Part shown: positions 56,629 through 64,000 of the stretch, piece after piece | Layout: every line of letters begins with the position of its first letter | Numbering within the stretch: position 1 is the stretch's first letter | Assembly: GCF_011777505.1 (NCBI RefSeq) | Contig: NZ_JAATJT010000001.1 | Span: 1,302,001 to 1,366,000 of the forward strand | DNA from: Gaetbulibacter sp. S0825 | Lineage (GTDB): Bacteria; Bacteroidota; Bacteroidia; Flavobacteriales; Flavobacteriaceae | DNA length: 64,000 nt | Direction: 5' to 3' | Made by a program: the position numbers and the translations under genes | Notes under the pieces: model-generated | Seen by the model: the letters and a program-made list of their open reading frames with translations, nothing else | Database searches by the model: none | What the model was told of the DNA's origin: nothing

Positions 56629-57413
56629 TAAGTCAAGTCTTCCTTAATTTTTTCAACGAGTTCTTCAGAGTTTTTATACATAATAAACTCTCCATTTTTT
56701 ATATAAGAAATTTGTCCAGTTTCTTCCGAAACAACAACAGCAAGAGCGTCCGTTTTTTCAGTAATACCAATAGCTGCGCGATGCCTTAAGCCAAAACGTT
56801 CTGGAATGTTTTTTTCATTATTTACAGGAAGAATTACTCTAGTGGCTTTAATAACATTATTAGCAATGATAATGGCGCCATCATGTAAAGGACTATTTTT
56901 AAAAAAGATACTTTCTAAAATGGGTTGTGTGACCTTGATATTCATTTCGTCTCCAGTTGATAGTAAAAAGTCAAGGTTATTATTGCGTTCTAATACAATT
57001 AAAGCACCTGTTTTTGAACTTCCCATTTTAACACATGCAGCCACAACTGTTTCAGCTTCGGTTTCATGAATAGCCTGTGTTCGTAAAAAATTAAGGCGCT
57101 TGGTTAAACCACTTTTTGACCCAATGTTTGTAGAGCCAATCATTAACAAAAACTTCCTTATTTCTGGTTGAAATACGACGATTAAGGCAATTAATCCTAC
57201 ACTCATAAAGCCACCAAGAATTTTGGTAAGCATTTTCATTTGTAGTGCATCAACCAATAAAAAGATGAGGTAAATAATAACGATACCTACAAAAATATTG
57301 ATGGCGACAGTCCCTTTAATAAGCTTGTATACATAGTAGAGTAGTAGTGCTACTAAAATAATATCGATAACGTCTAGAACGGTAAATTTTAATAAGTCGT
57401 CAAATATTTCCAA
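56628..57413 (-). CDS. cdaA: Diadenylate cyclase CdaA
   Basis: CdaA makes cyclic di-AMP from two ATP at the membrane. The 261-aa protein has three N-terminal membrane segments (about 10-80) and a DAC domain (about 95-250) with the catalytic motifs DGAIII (in LHDGAIIIANN) and RHR (FGLRHRAAIG). In other bacteria this nucleotide controls potassium transport, osmolyte balance and cell-wall stress. It lies 34 bases behind a lipoprotein gene and shares a base with the DUF3667 gene. No GlmM or CdaR partner is next to it. Confidence 0.95.
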   Translation of the reverse strand: MEIFDDLLKFTVLDVIDIILVALLLYYVYKLIKGTVAINIFVGIVIIYLIFLLVDALQMKMLTKILGGFMSVGLIALIVVFQPEIRKFLLMIGSTNIGSKSGLTKRLNFLRTQAIHETEAETVVAACVKMGSSKTGALIVLERNNNLDFLLSTGDEMNIKVTQPILESIFFKNSPLHDGAIIIANNVIKATRVILPVNNEKNIPERFGLRHRAAIGITEKTDALAVVVSEETGQISYIKNGEFIMYKNSEELVEKIKEDLT

Positions 57414-57447
57414 GCTTAAGTTGTATTTTAAATTTTAATAAATATAA

Positions 57448-58146
57448 CTAATTATAGATGAATTCATGATTGGATATTAATATGCTATCATTATCTATTT
57501 CATTTAATAATGTTTTTAACTTAATATAATCTTGAAACTTGGTATTTTGATATATCCTTAAAATTAATGGGGCACTAATATCTGAGCTATTAATTTTAAA
57601 ATAATTATTCAATTGACTTAAGCTGATTTCTTCTTCTAATGAACAATCCCCAATAATTGAGTTAGATGAAACAATTAATTCCATGGACGGTTTTAAATCA
57701 ATTATTTTGTAGATAAAAAAAGTTGAATCTCTTTTTTTTAATTGATTCAGATATCTTTTAAATCCATCTTGCTCTGATTCTTCTTCATAAACCACATCAG
57801 TAAACTCAATAAAAGACAGGTTCTTCAAATCTGTATTATTACAGGTAAAGTAGTTGTGAAAACTATGCTTCTCATTACCTTGTCGTTTTTCTTGTAAGTA
57901 CTGTAAGTGAGGTAAAATTTGTTTTAATGTTAAGCGTTTATCGATATTTACAAGCCAATTGGTAGAGCTAATCATGTTTCTTCGGTTAAACTCTACACTA
58001 TCTGTTTCTTCATCATAAAACATATATACAGGAGATATGTCTACAACTTCAGTGATGCCTTTATTGGTGGTTTCTGGTAGTTGCACAACACGCTTATTGC
58101 AAGACGTTAGCAAGCAAAATGTGAATAAAAATAATAGTTGCTTCAT
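57448..58146 (-). CDS. Hypothetical lipoprotein in the folP-cdaA operon
   Basis: The 232-aa protein has a lipoprotein signal peptide (MKQLLFLFTFCLLTSC, Cys16). The mature part shows an N-terminal extended region and mixed helices and strands (RLTLKQILPHLQYLQEKRQG). No motif is recognised. It starts one base inside the folP stop, so the genes are translationally coupled. Its place between folP and the c-di-AMP synthase is the only clue to its role. Codon use is unremarkable. Confidence 0.8.
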   Translation of the reverse strand: MKQLLFLFTFCLLTSCNKRVVQLPETTNKGITEVVDISPVYMFYDEETDSVEFNRRNMISSTNWLVNIDKRLTLKQILPHLQYLQEKRQGNEKHSFHNYFTCNNTDLKNLSFIEFTDVVYEEESEQDGFKRYLNQLKKRDSTFFIYKIIDLKPSMELIVSSNSIIGDCSLEEEISLSQLNNYFKINSSDISAPLILRIYQNTKFQDYIKLKTLLNEIDNDSILISNHEFIYN

Positions 58147-58967
58147 TAATTAAGTTGATTTGTAAGTTTTATACATTCCATGGCTTCGTTTACATCATGA
58201 ACACGTAATATTTTTGCACCTTTTAACAAAGCAATAGTGTTTAACGATGTGGTGCCATTTAAGGCTTCGTTTGGATTAGTGTCTAATAATTGATAAATCA
58301 TAGATTTTCTACTCACACCAACAAGCATTGGTTGTTCTAACATGTTTAGTAATTCCAGATGATTTAAAAGAGAATAATTCTGTTCAAGTGTTTTAGAAAA
58401 CCCAAAGCCAGGGTCTATAATAATATCGTTTATTTTGTGAGATCTAGCTTCGGCCACTCTTTCAGAAAAGTAATAAATAATGTCTTTAATCAAGTCATTA
58501 TAATCTGTGTGTTGTTGCATAGTCTGAGGTGTTCCTTTCATGTGCATCATCACATAAGGGACTCCCCGTTTACCGACGGTCTCTAGCATTTTTTTATCTA
58601 ACTTTCCACCAGAAATATCATTTATAATAGCAGCACCTAAATTTATACACTCATTTGCAATATTACTTCTAAAGGTGTCAATAGATAAATTAATACTTGG
58701 AAATTGTTTAATAAGTAATTCAACAATTGGTATGATTCGTTTCAATTCTTCAGCTTCACTAACATGATTAGCTCCAGGACGTGAACTATAAGCACCAACA
58801 TCAATAAACGTAGCACCTTCGCTTAGCATATTTTCAACTTGATTTAAAATGGAAGCATCATTTTTGTAGCGTCCTCCATCGTAAAAAGAATCAGGAGTTA
58901 TATTTAAAATTCCCATGACCTTTGGTGTAGATAAATCAATAAGTGTTCCTTTACAATTAATGGTCAT
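58146..58967 (-). CDS. folP: Dihydropteroate synthase
   Basis: FolP condenses para-aminobenzoate with dihydropterin pyrophosphate to dihydropteroate, and is the sulfonamide target. The 273-aa protein has the first signature MGILNITPDSFYDGG, IDVGAYSSRPGA, INDISGG, MMHMKGTPQTMQ and DPGFGFSKTLEQN. The loops are of normal length. It is the first gene of the minus-strand run folP-lipoprotein-cdaA-DUF3667 and shares one base with its neighbour. Confidence 0.97.
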   Translation of the reverse strand: MTINCKGTLIDLSTPKVMGILNITPDSFYDGGRYKNDASILNQVENMLSEGATFIDVGAYSSRPGANHVSEAEELKRIIPIVELLIKQFPSINLSIDTFRSNIANECINLGAAIINDISGGKLDKKMLETVGKRGVPYVMMHMKGTPQTMQQHTDYNDLIKDIIYYFSERVAEARSHKINDIIIDPGFGFSKTLEQNYSLLNHLELLNMLEQPMLVGVSRKSMIYQLLDTNPNEALNGTTSLNTIALLKGAKILRVHDVNEAMECIKLTNQLN

Positions 58968-59062
58968 TCGTCGAGTATTCTGGTTTGTGAATTTGCTGTT
59001 TTAAAATAAACTTTGAATAGTTCTAAATTTAAGCGAAATTTACGCAAAATTCAATTGACTTT

Positions 59063-59605
59063 ATGCAAAATACTTCAAAACAATATGACGAGGTGATATC
59101 TACTTGTAGAGAGCTGTTTGTGAACAAAATGAGTGATTACGGAAGTGCTTGGAGAATTTTAAGACTCCCTTCATTAACAGATCAAATTTTTATAAAAGCC
59201 CAACGCATTAGAGGGTTGCAGCAAAATGAGGTTCAAAAAGTAGATGAGGGCGAAGTAAGTGAGTTTATTGGTATTATTAACTATTGTATTATGGCTTTAA
59301 TACAATTAGAAAAAGGTGTGGTGGAGCAACCAGACTTATCGGTAGATGAAGCCACCAAGCTTTATGATAAACAGGTAGCAATAACAAAACAACTCATGCA
59401 AGATAAAAACCACGATTATGGTGAAGCATGGAGAGATATGCGTGTGAGTTCGCTAACCGATTTAATTTTACAAAAACTATTACGAGTTAAGCAAATAGAA
59501 GATAATTCAGGAAAAACCATTGTAAGTGAAGGTATTGACGCCAATTATCAAGACATGATAAATTACGCGGTATTTGCTTTAATTCATATTAAAGAACAAG
59601 ATTAA
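59063..59605 (+). CDS. Two-domain DUF1599 protein
   Basis: The 180-aa protein consists of two copies of DUF1599. The first (about 10-88) has NKMSDYGSAWRILRLPSLTD and the second (about 100-178) DKNHDYGEAWRDMRVSSLTD. Each also has an acidic E/D-rich helix near INYCIMALIQLE or INYAVFALIHIK. The helical fold suggests a relative of MazG-like all-alpha NTP pyrophosphatases, though this is uncertain. It begins a plus-strand run with a DoxX-type gene, a permease gene, tpiA, prmA and clpS. It is divergent from folP. Confidence 0.88.
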   Translation: MQNTSKQYDEVISTCRELFVNKMSDYGSAWRILRLPSLTDQIFIKAQRIRGLQQNEVQKVDEGEVSEFIGIINYCIMALIQLEKGVVEQPDLSVDEATKLYDKQVAITKQLMQDKNHDYGEAWRDMRVSSLTDLILQKLLRVKQIEDNSGKTIVSEGIDANYQDMINYAVFALIHIKEQD

Positions 59606-59631
59606 CTTATAGACCAAAAACCAAATAACCT

Positions 59632-60726
59632 ATGAAAATTTTAGTTGCAATTTCAAGAATACTAGTTGGTGTTTTATTCATCATTTCAGGATTAATAAAA
59701 TTAAACGATCCATTAGGTTTTTCATATAAATTACAAGAATACTTTGGTTCAGATGTTTTAAACATTGAGTTTTTGATACCTTATGCTTTAGGGATTTCGG
59801 TAATTGTAGTGGTATTTGAAGTAGTCTTAGGTGTATTTCTGCTCATTGGTTATAAGCCAAAATTTACAGTTTGGAGTTTGTTAGGGATGATTGTGTTCTT
59901 TACGTTCCTTACATTTTATTCAGCATATTTTGACAAAGTAAAAGATTGTGGTTGTTTTGGAGATGCTTTAAAATTGACACCTTGGGAAAGTTTTACTAAA
60001 GATGTTATTTTACTAGTTTTTATCCTAGTACTGTTCTATGGCATGAAACATATAAAGCCCATTTTTGCAAAATTACCAACAACCATTATTGCATTAGTGA
60101 GTTTTATTTGGTGTTTATGGTTTGGATATCACGTATTAATGCATTTACCTACAGTAGATTTTAGAGCATACAAAATTGGTGATAATCTTATAGAAAATAT
60201 GAGCACACCAGAAGATGCTCCAAAGGCCATTCAAGAATTTACATGGACGTTTAAAGTAGATGGAGAAGAAAAAGAATTTGTGACCAACGGTTCATATCCA
60301 ACAGTTGATGGCGAATATGTAGGTGTAGAAACTAAGGTTATAAAAGAAGGTTACCAACCATCAATTTTAGATTTTTCTATTGAAACTGATGAAGGCGATA
60401 TGACCCAAGAAATTTTAGCAGAAGAGAAGTTGGTAATAATAGTATCATATAGTTTGGATAGCGCTGAAAAAGATGGACTAGCAGCTTTTATGGCTAAAGC
60501 TAAAGAAGCAACAGATAAAGGTTATAAGGTTATAGGTTTAACAGCTTCTGGAGCTGAAGCTAAAGAACGTATAAAGGCAGACTATAATTTCGATTTCAAA
60601 TTTTACTCATGCGATGAAAAAGCTTTAAAAACAGTAGTTCGAGCTAATCCAGGTATTTTGGAATTAAGCAAAGGAACTGTAAAGCAAAAAGTACATTGGA
60701 ACGATATTAATGACCTTAAACTTTAA
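59632..60726 (+). CDS. DoxX/BT_3928 family membrane protein with thioredoxin-like tail
   Basis: The 364-aa protein has four membrane segments in the first half (about 1-155) with the DoxX/MauE-type motif CGCFGDALKLTPWESF. A fifth hydrophobic segment lies near 150-168. The C-terminal half is soluble and resembles a thioredoxin-like or redox domain (LVIIVSYSLDSAEKDGLAAF). It lacks a CxxC pair in that domain. BT_3928-type proteins are common in Bacteroidota; a role in redox or quinone metabolism is a guess. It lies 26 bases behind the DUF1599 gene. Confidence 0.88.
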   Translation: MKILVAISRILVGVLFIISGLIKLNDPLGFSYKLQEYFGSDVLNIEFLIPYALGISVIVVVFEVVLGVFLLIGYKPKFTVWSLLGMIVFFTFLTFYSAYFDKVKDCGCFGDALKLTPWESFTKDVILLVFILVLFYGMKHIKPIFAKLPTTIIALVSFIWCLWFGYHVLMHLPTVDFRAYKIGDNLIENMSTPEDAPKAIQEFTWTFKVDGEEKEFVTNGSYPTVDGEYVGVETKVIKEGYQPSILDFSIETDEGDMTQEILAEEKLVIIVSYSLDSAEKDGLAAFMAKAKEATDKGYKVIGLTASGAEAKERIKADYNFDFKFYSCDEKALKTVVRANPGILELSKGTVKQKVHWNDINDLKL

Positions 60727-60729
60727 TAT

Positions 60730-61806
60730 TTGATTAACTACTTTCTAAATAAAGCATTTTACGCATTACTTACATTATTTGGAGTTGTTACAGTTATTTT
60801 CTTTTTATTTAATGTGCTTCCTGGAGACCCTGCTCAAATGATGTTGGGTCAAAATGAAGATAGTGAGCAACTAACCATTGTTAAAGCAAAATATGGTTTC
60901 GATAAACCAGTTGGAACACAATATTTATATTATTTAAATGATTTGTCGCCAATATCATTTCATTCAAGTTCTGAAGACGATTACACATATTTAAGAGACA
61001 ACAAATACTCATCTAGTAAATTATTTACTATTGGAAATACCACTACGGTTTTGAAATTTCCGTATTTAAGGGAATCTTTTACAAAGCAAGGAAAAAAAGT
61101 AAGTCAAGTATTGGGTGAAACACTACCGAACACATTTGTTTTGGCAGTTTCGGCCATTATAATTGCGATGATATTAGGATTAGTTTTAGGTGTTGTATCT
61201 GCACGTTTTAAAGATACTTGGTTAGATAAATTGATACAAATTGTAAGTACGTTAGGTATGAGTGTACCTTCATTTTTTAGTGCGATATTATTTGCATGGT
61301 TTTTTGGTTTCTTATTACATGAATATACCAATTTAGAAATGACAGGAAGTTTATATGAACTAGATGATTTTGGAGAAAAAAACACCATACAATGGAAAAA
61401 TTTAATTCTTCCTGCAATAGTTTTGGGGATTCGTCCCTTGGCAGTGGTTATTCAATTAATGAGAAACTCTTTGCTTGAAGTATTAAATCAAGATTATATT
61501 CGTACAGCAAGATCAAAAGGATTGAGCGAATTACAAGTTATTAAAAACCATGCAATAAAAAATGCATTAAATCCTGTTGTGACCGCTATTTCAGGATGGT
61601 TTGCATCAATGCTTGCAGGTGCAGTATTTGTGGAGTATATTTTTGGTTGGAATGGTTTAGGGAAAGAAATAGTAAACTCTTTAAATACTTTAGATTTACC
61701 AGTAATAATGGGATCGGTGTTAATCATTGCTCTCATGTTTATTATCATAAATATTTTTGTGGATATTATATACACATGGTTAGATCCAAAAGTTAAATTA
61801 CAATAA
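60730..61806 (+). CDS. ABC transporter permease, OppB/DppB type
   Basis: The 358-aa protein has six membrane segments and the binding-protein-dependent permease signature (NHAIKNALNPVVTAISGWFA). The start MINYFLNKAFYALLTLFGV with VLPGDPAQMMLG is typical of DppB/OppB. The start codon is TTG at 60730, 3 bases behind the preceding gene. A periplasmic insert of about 80 aa (about 60-130) is larger than usual. No DppC, ATPase or binding-protein gene is adjacent, so its partners must lie elsewhere. Confidence 0.9.
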   Translation: MINYFLNKAFYALLTLFGVVTVIFFLFNVLPGDPAQMMLGQNEDSEQLTIVKAKYGFDKPVGTQYLYYLNDLSPISFHSSSEDDYTYLRDNKYSSSKLFTIGNTTTVLKFPYLRESFTKQGKKVSQVLGETLPNTFVLAVSAIIIAMILGLVLGVVSARFKDTWLDKLIQIVSTLGMSVPSFFSAILFAWFFGFLLHEYTNLEMTGSLYELDDFGEKNTIQWKNLILPAIVLGIRPLAVVIQLMRNSLLEVLNQDYIRTARSKGLSELQVIKNHAIKNALNPVVTAISGWFASMLAGAVFVEYIFGWNGLGKEIVNSLNTLDLPVIMGSVLIIALMFIIINIFVDIIYTWLDPKVKLQ

Positions 61807-61821
61807 TAGAAAAACAAGAAA

Positions 61822-62571
61822 ATGAGAAAGCAAATTGTAGCAGGAAACTGGAAAATGAATAATGACTTATCAGAAACGGAATTGCTCATTACTAACTTAA
61901 AAAAACAAAATAAAACATCTAAAGCTGAGGTCATGATTGCACCATCTTTTGTAAATCTATATCATGCTTTTGAAGCTTTAAGAACTCATGATATTGAGGT
62001 AGTTGCTCAAAACATGCATTTTGCCGAAAGTGGTGCCTTTACAGGTGAAGTAAGTGCAAGCATGCTTAAAAGTGTTGGTGTAAAAACAGTCATTTTAGGT
62101 CATAGTGAGCGTCGTGCATATTTTAACGAAACAGATGATGATTTAGCTAAAAAAGTAGATGCTGCTTTAAGTAATAATATGAATGTGATTTTTTGTTTTG
62201 GAGAAGAATTAACCGATAGAAAATCAGGTAATCACGAAGCTGTTGTTGGAAATCAAATTAAAAATGCTTTGTTTCATTTGTCAAATGATGCTTGGAGCAA
62301 TATAGTTTTAGCGTACGAGCCTATTTGGGCCATTGGCACAGGTGAAACTGCTAGCCCAGAACAAGCACAAGATATGCACGCATTTATTAGAAAAACAATA
62401 TCTGATAAATATGGTGTTACTATCGCGAATGATGTTTCTATTCTTTACGGAGGAAGTGTAAAGCCTAACAATGCCAAAGAGATTTTTTCTAAGCAGGATG
62501 TTGATGGAGGTTTAATTGGTGGCGCATCACTTAATGCCGAAGATTTCTTCAACATTGTAAACGCTTTTTAG
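61822..62571 (+). CDS. tpiA: Triosephosphate isomerase
   Basis: TpiA interconverts dihydroxyacetone phosphate and glyceraldehyde 3-phosphate. The 249-aa barrel has the N-terminal AGNWKMN with Asn9 and Lys11, the catalytic His in LGHSERRAYF and the catalytic Glu in LAYEPIWAIGTG. The phosphate-binding loop ILYGGSVKPNN is near the end. The gene lies 15 bases behind the permease gene and 4 bases before prmA. Confidence 0.98.
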   Translation: MRKQIVAGNWKMNNDLSETELLITNLKKQNKTSKAEVMIAPSFVNLYHAFEALRTHDIEVVAQNMHFAESGAFTGEVSASMLKSVGVKTVILGHSERRAYFNETDDDLAKKVDAALSNNMNVIFCFGEELTDRKSGNHEAVVGNQIKNALFHLSNDAWSNIVLAYEPIWAIGTGETASPEQAQDMHAFIRKTISDKYGVTIANDVSILYGGSVKPNNAKEIFSKQDVDGGLIGGASLNAEDFFNIVNAF

Positions 62572-62575
62572 TAGC

Positions 62576-63412
62576 ATGTCAAATACAATTTATATTGGTT
62601 ATTATTTTACTGTAGAGCCTTTAGTTCCTGCGGTAGAAATTCTTATTGCAGAACTTGGATATGGAGGATTTGAAAGTTTCGTAGAAACAGAAAATGGCGT
62701 CACAGCCTATATTCAAAAAGAAGAATGGAATAGTGATATTTTGGAAGATGTGCAAATTCTAAAATCCGACGAATTTAAAATCAGTTACATATTTAATGAG
62801 ATAGAGCAAACCAATTGGAATGAAGAGTGGGAAAAGAATTTTCAACTAATAGTTGTTGATGATGTTTGTACAGTGAGAGCGCCTTTTCATGATGTGCCTA
62901 AGACGAAATACGACATTATAATCGAGCCAAAAATGAGTTTTGGCACTGGTCATCATGAAACTACACACATGATGATTCAACATATTTTAAATAATGATTT
63001 CTTAAACAAATCGGTATTAGATATGGGTTGTGGTACAGGAGTTTTAGCAATTTTAGCCGAAATGAAAGGTGCAGCAAAAATTGATGCAATAGATATTGAT
63101 AATTGGTGTTATTTAAATAGTTTGGAGAATGTCCAGCGAAATAATTGCAAACATATTTCGGTCTATGAAGGTGATGCAAGTCTTTTAAAGGAAAAAGCGT
63201 ATGATGTTATTATAGCTAATATTAATAGAAATATTTTGTTAGCTGATATTTCAAAATATGTTACTTGTCTTAAAAAAGAAGGACTGTTATTTTTAAGCGG
63301 ATTTTATAATAATGACATTCCAATAATTGAAGAAGAATGTTCAAAATATAGATTGAAACTCAAAGAAAGTTTAGAGAAAAATAATTGGGTGTCATTAAAA
63401 TTTATAAATTAG
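62576..63412 (+). CDS. prmA: Ribosomal protein L11 methyltransferase
   Basis: PrmA methylates ribosomal protein L11 with S-adenosylmethionine. The 278-aa protein has an N-terminal substrate-binding domain (about 1-75) and a Rossmann-type methyltransferase domain. SAM motif I is LDMGCGTGVLAI, preceded by the family signature MSFGTGHHETT. IANINRNILL is the catalytic NxxxN-like region. It lies between tpiA (4 bases) and clpS (14 bases) in one run. Confidence 0.95.
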   Translation: MSNTIYIGYYFTVEPLVPAVEILIAELGYGGFESFVETENGVTAYIQKEEWNSDILEDVQILKSDEFKISYIFNEIEQTNWNEEWEKNFQLIVVDDVCTVRAPFHDVPKTKYDIIIEPKMSFGTGHHETTHMMIQHILNNDFLNKSVLDMGCGTGVLAILAEMKGAAKIDAIDIDNWCYLNSLENVQRNNCKHISVYEGDASLLKEKAYDVIIANINRNILLADISKYVTCLKKEGLLFLSGFYNNDIPIIEEECSKYRLKLKESLEKNNWVSLKFIN

Positions 63413-63426
63413 TAAAAAATTACCCC

Positions 63427-63702
63427 ATGAGTATCAAGGAAAAAATATCAGAAAAAGTTTCTATTAAAGAAGAAGTTGTTAAGCAGCACGAAATTGTGTT
63501 GTTTAATGATGATGTTAATACTTTCGATCATGTTATAGATACATTGGTCGATGTTTGTGAACACACTTCAGAACAAGCCGAACAATGTGCGATTTTAGTT
63601 CATTACAAAGGTAAATGCACAGTAAAAACAGGTGAATACGACGATTTAGAGCCACGTTGCTCAATGTTGCTTAATGCAGGTTTAAGTGCCGAAATTGTCT
63701 AA
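63427..63702 (+). CDS. clpS: ClpS, adaptor of the ClpAP-type protease
   Basis: ClpS delivers N-degron substrates to the Clp ATPase. From ATG 63427 the protein is 91 aa; a GTG-type extension into prmA is unlikely. It shows the family core HEIVLFNDDVNTFDHVIDTL and the helix EQAEQCAILVHYKGKCTVKTG. The helix ends RCSMLLNAGLSAEIV. The gene is the last of the plus-strand run, and its stop overlaps the convergent HMA gene by 4 bases. Confidence 0.95.
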   Translation: MSIKEKISEKVSIKEEVVKQHEIVLFNDDVNTFDHVIDTLVDVCEHTSEQAEQCAILVHYKGKCTVKTGEYDDLEPRCSMLLNAGLSAEIV

Positions 63703-63968
63703 TTGTTCATTCTGCCAACAGCGCAACTTACAAACGATTTTGCTTTTTTTGTTAGCGGATTACTCTCACCAACAATTGGATAACCAAGTTTAGATAATAG
63801 GTTTATAGCTTCGCTTAAATTATCATCTTCCTTGTAATTAAAGGTAACCATGTCATTATCATTGTTTACCAATACATTCTCAATATTTTCAAGGGCGCTC
63901 AATCTAGTTATAATAGTATTTGCACAACCACCACATTTTAAGTTTTGAATTTCTAAAGTTGTTTTCAT
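63699..63968 (-). CDS. Heavy-metal-associated (HMA) domain protein
   Basis: The 89-aa protein is a ferredoxin-like HMA domain with the metal-binding pair Cys12 and Cys15 (LKCGGCANTI). The C-terminus adds a tail (about 68-89) containing another Cys (KSFVSCAVGRMNN). Such domains bind copper(I) or other soft metals and act as chaperones. Its ATG overlaps the stop of an upstream frame in the form TAATG, so it is probably the second or later gene of an operon reaching beyond the window. Confidence 0.85.
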   Translation of the reverse strand: MKTTLEIQNLKCGGCANTIITRLSALENIENVLVNNDNDMVTFNYKEDDNLSEAINLLSKLGYPIVGESNPLTKKAKSFVSCAVGRMNN

Positions 63969-64000
63969 TATTTAATCTTACATGTGTTAATCCCAAACAC
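63968..64000 (-). CDS. Possible 3' end of an upstream gene (partial)
   Basis: On the minus strand the frame ending VFGINTCKIK stops at 63968-63970, sharing bases with the HMA start codon (TAATG). Only ten codons are visible, so this rests on the overlap alone. Confidence 0.3.
   Translation of the reverse strand: MFGINTCKIK

Noticed and set aside
61494-61934. 146-codon open frame opposite the permease and tpiA
   Set aside because: It spans two real genes on the other strand and shows no coding features.
63385-63426. Extension of ClpS into the prmA 3' end
   Set aside because: ATG 63427 gives the normal ClpS length and a normal spacing behind prmA.

Overview
The window is a chromosomal stretch of an AT-rich member of the Bacteroidota, most probably a marine Flavobacteriaceae. 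The signs are a fused SecDF, type IX secretion (T9SS) type B sorting domains, an ECF sigma / FecR / TonB-receptor cassette, DUF4293 beside rho, and repeated -7 boxes of the form TAnnTTTG, the form used by the Bacteroidota housekeeping sigma factor. There are no rRNA genes, CRISPR arrays, transposases, integrases or phage genes. One tRNA gene (Glu, anticodon TTC) is present. Most of the window is well-packed housekeeping sequence, and many transcription units end in strong, often bidirectional, hairpin terminators.

Layout. 1-4.2 kb: a cell-surface signalling cassette (TonB-dependent receptor with STN domain, FecR anti-sigma factor, ECF sigma factor) with a divergent modular lipoprotein; a 16-base motif is repeated exactly upstream of fecR and of the lipoprotein gene. 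4.3-8.9 kb: ffh, folD, a lipoprotein esterase and a small unknown. 8.9-15.8 kb, minus strand: M1 peptidase, VOC protein, secreted unknown, rluF, alpha/beta hydrolase, cupin, lipoprotein, HerA-like ATPase. 15.9-19.7 kb: queE, two tandem DUF2911 paralogues and asnB. 19.9-23.0 kb: an operon of a membrane-tethered XRE regulator, two CPBP intramembrane proteases and a dipeptide epimerase. 23.3-33.3 kb: gyrB, an outer-membrane-type protein, mdh, a secreted DUF4412-like protein, fhs (minus) and secDF. 33.4-37.4 kb, minus strand: DUF192 lipoprotein, lgt, yidD, cysS, folE. 37.5-45.6 kb: a small secreted protein and two giant T9SS adhesin-like proteins. 45.6-48.2 kb, minus: FadL-type porin and an Arg/Ser-rich lipoprotein. 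48.3-53.2 kb: proS, tRNA-Glu, rpsT, rho, DUF4293, a phosphodiesterase. 53.3-64 kb: truA and an ABC exporter; folP, lipoprotein, cdaA and DUF3667 (minus); then DUF1599, a DoxX/BT_3928 protein, an orphan DppB-like permease, tpiA, prmA, clpS; and an HMA protein (minus).

How the genes work together. Folate and one-carbon metabolism is well represented (folD, fhs, folE, folP). Membrane and envelope biogenesis is another theme (ffh, secDF, yidD, lgt, several lipoproteins, FadL, T9SS substrates). The most system-like candidates are (1) the ECF-FecR-TonB cassette with its probable sigma-dependent motif pair, and (2) the XRE-DUF4870 regulator cotranscribed with two intramembrane proteases behind a nested-repeat operator, which could be a regulated-proteolysis switch. 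The 3' end of yidD carries a perfect 17-base inverted repeat and a degenerate second copy of its last codons, which points to a local rearrangement.
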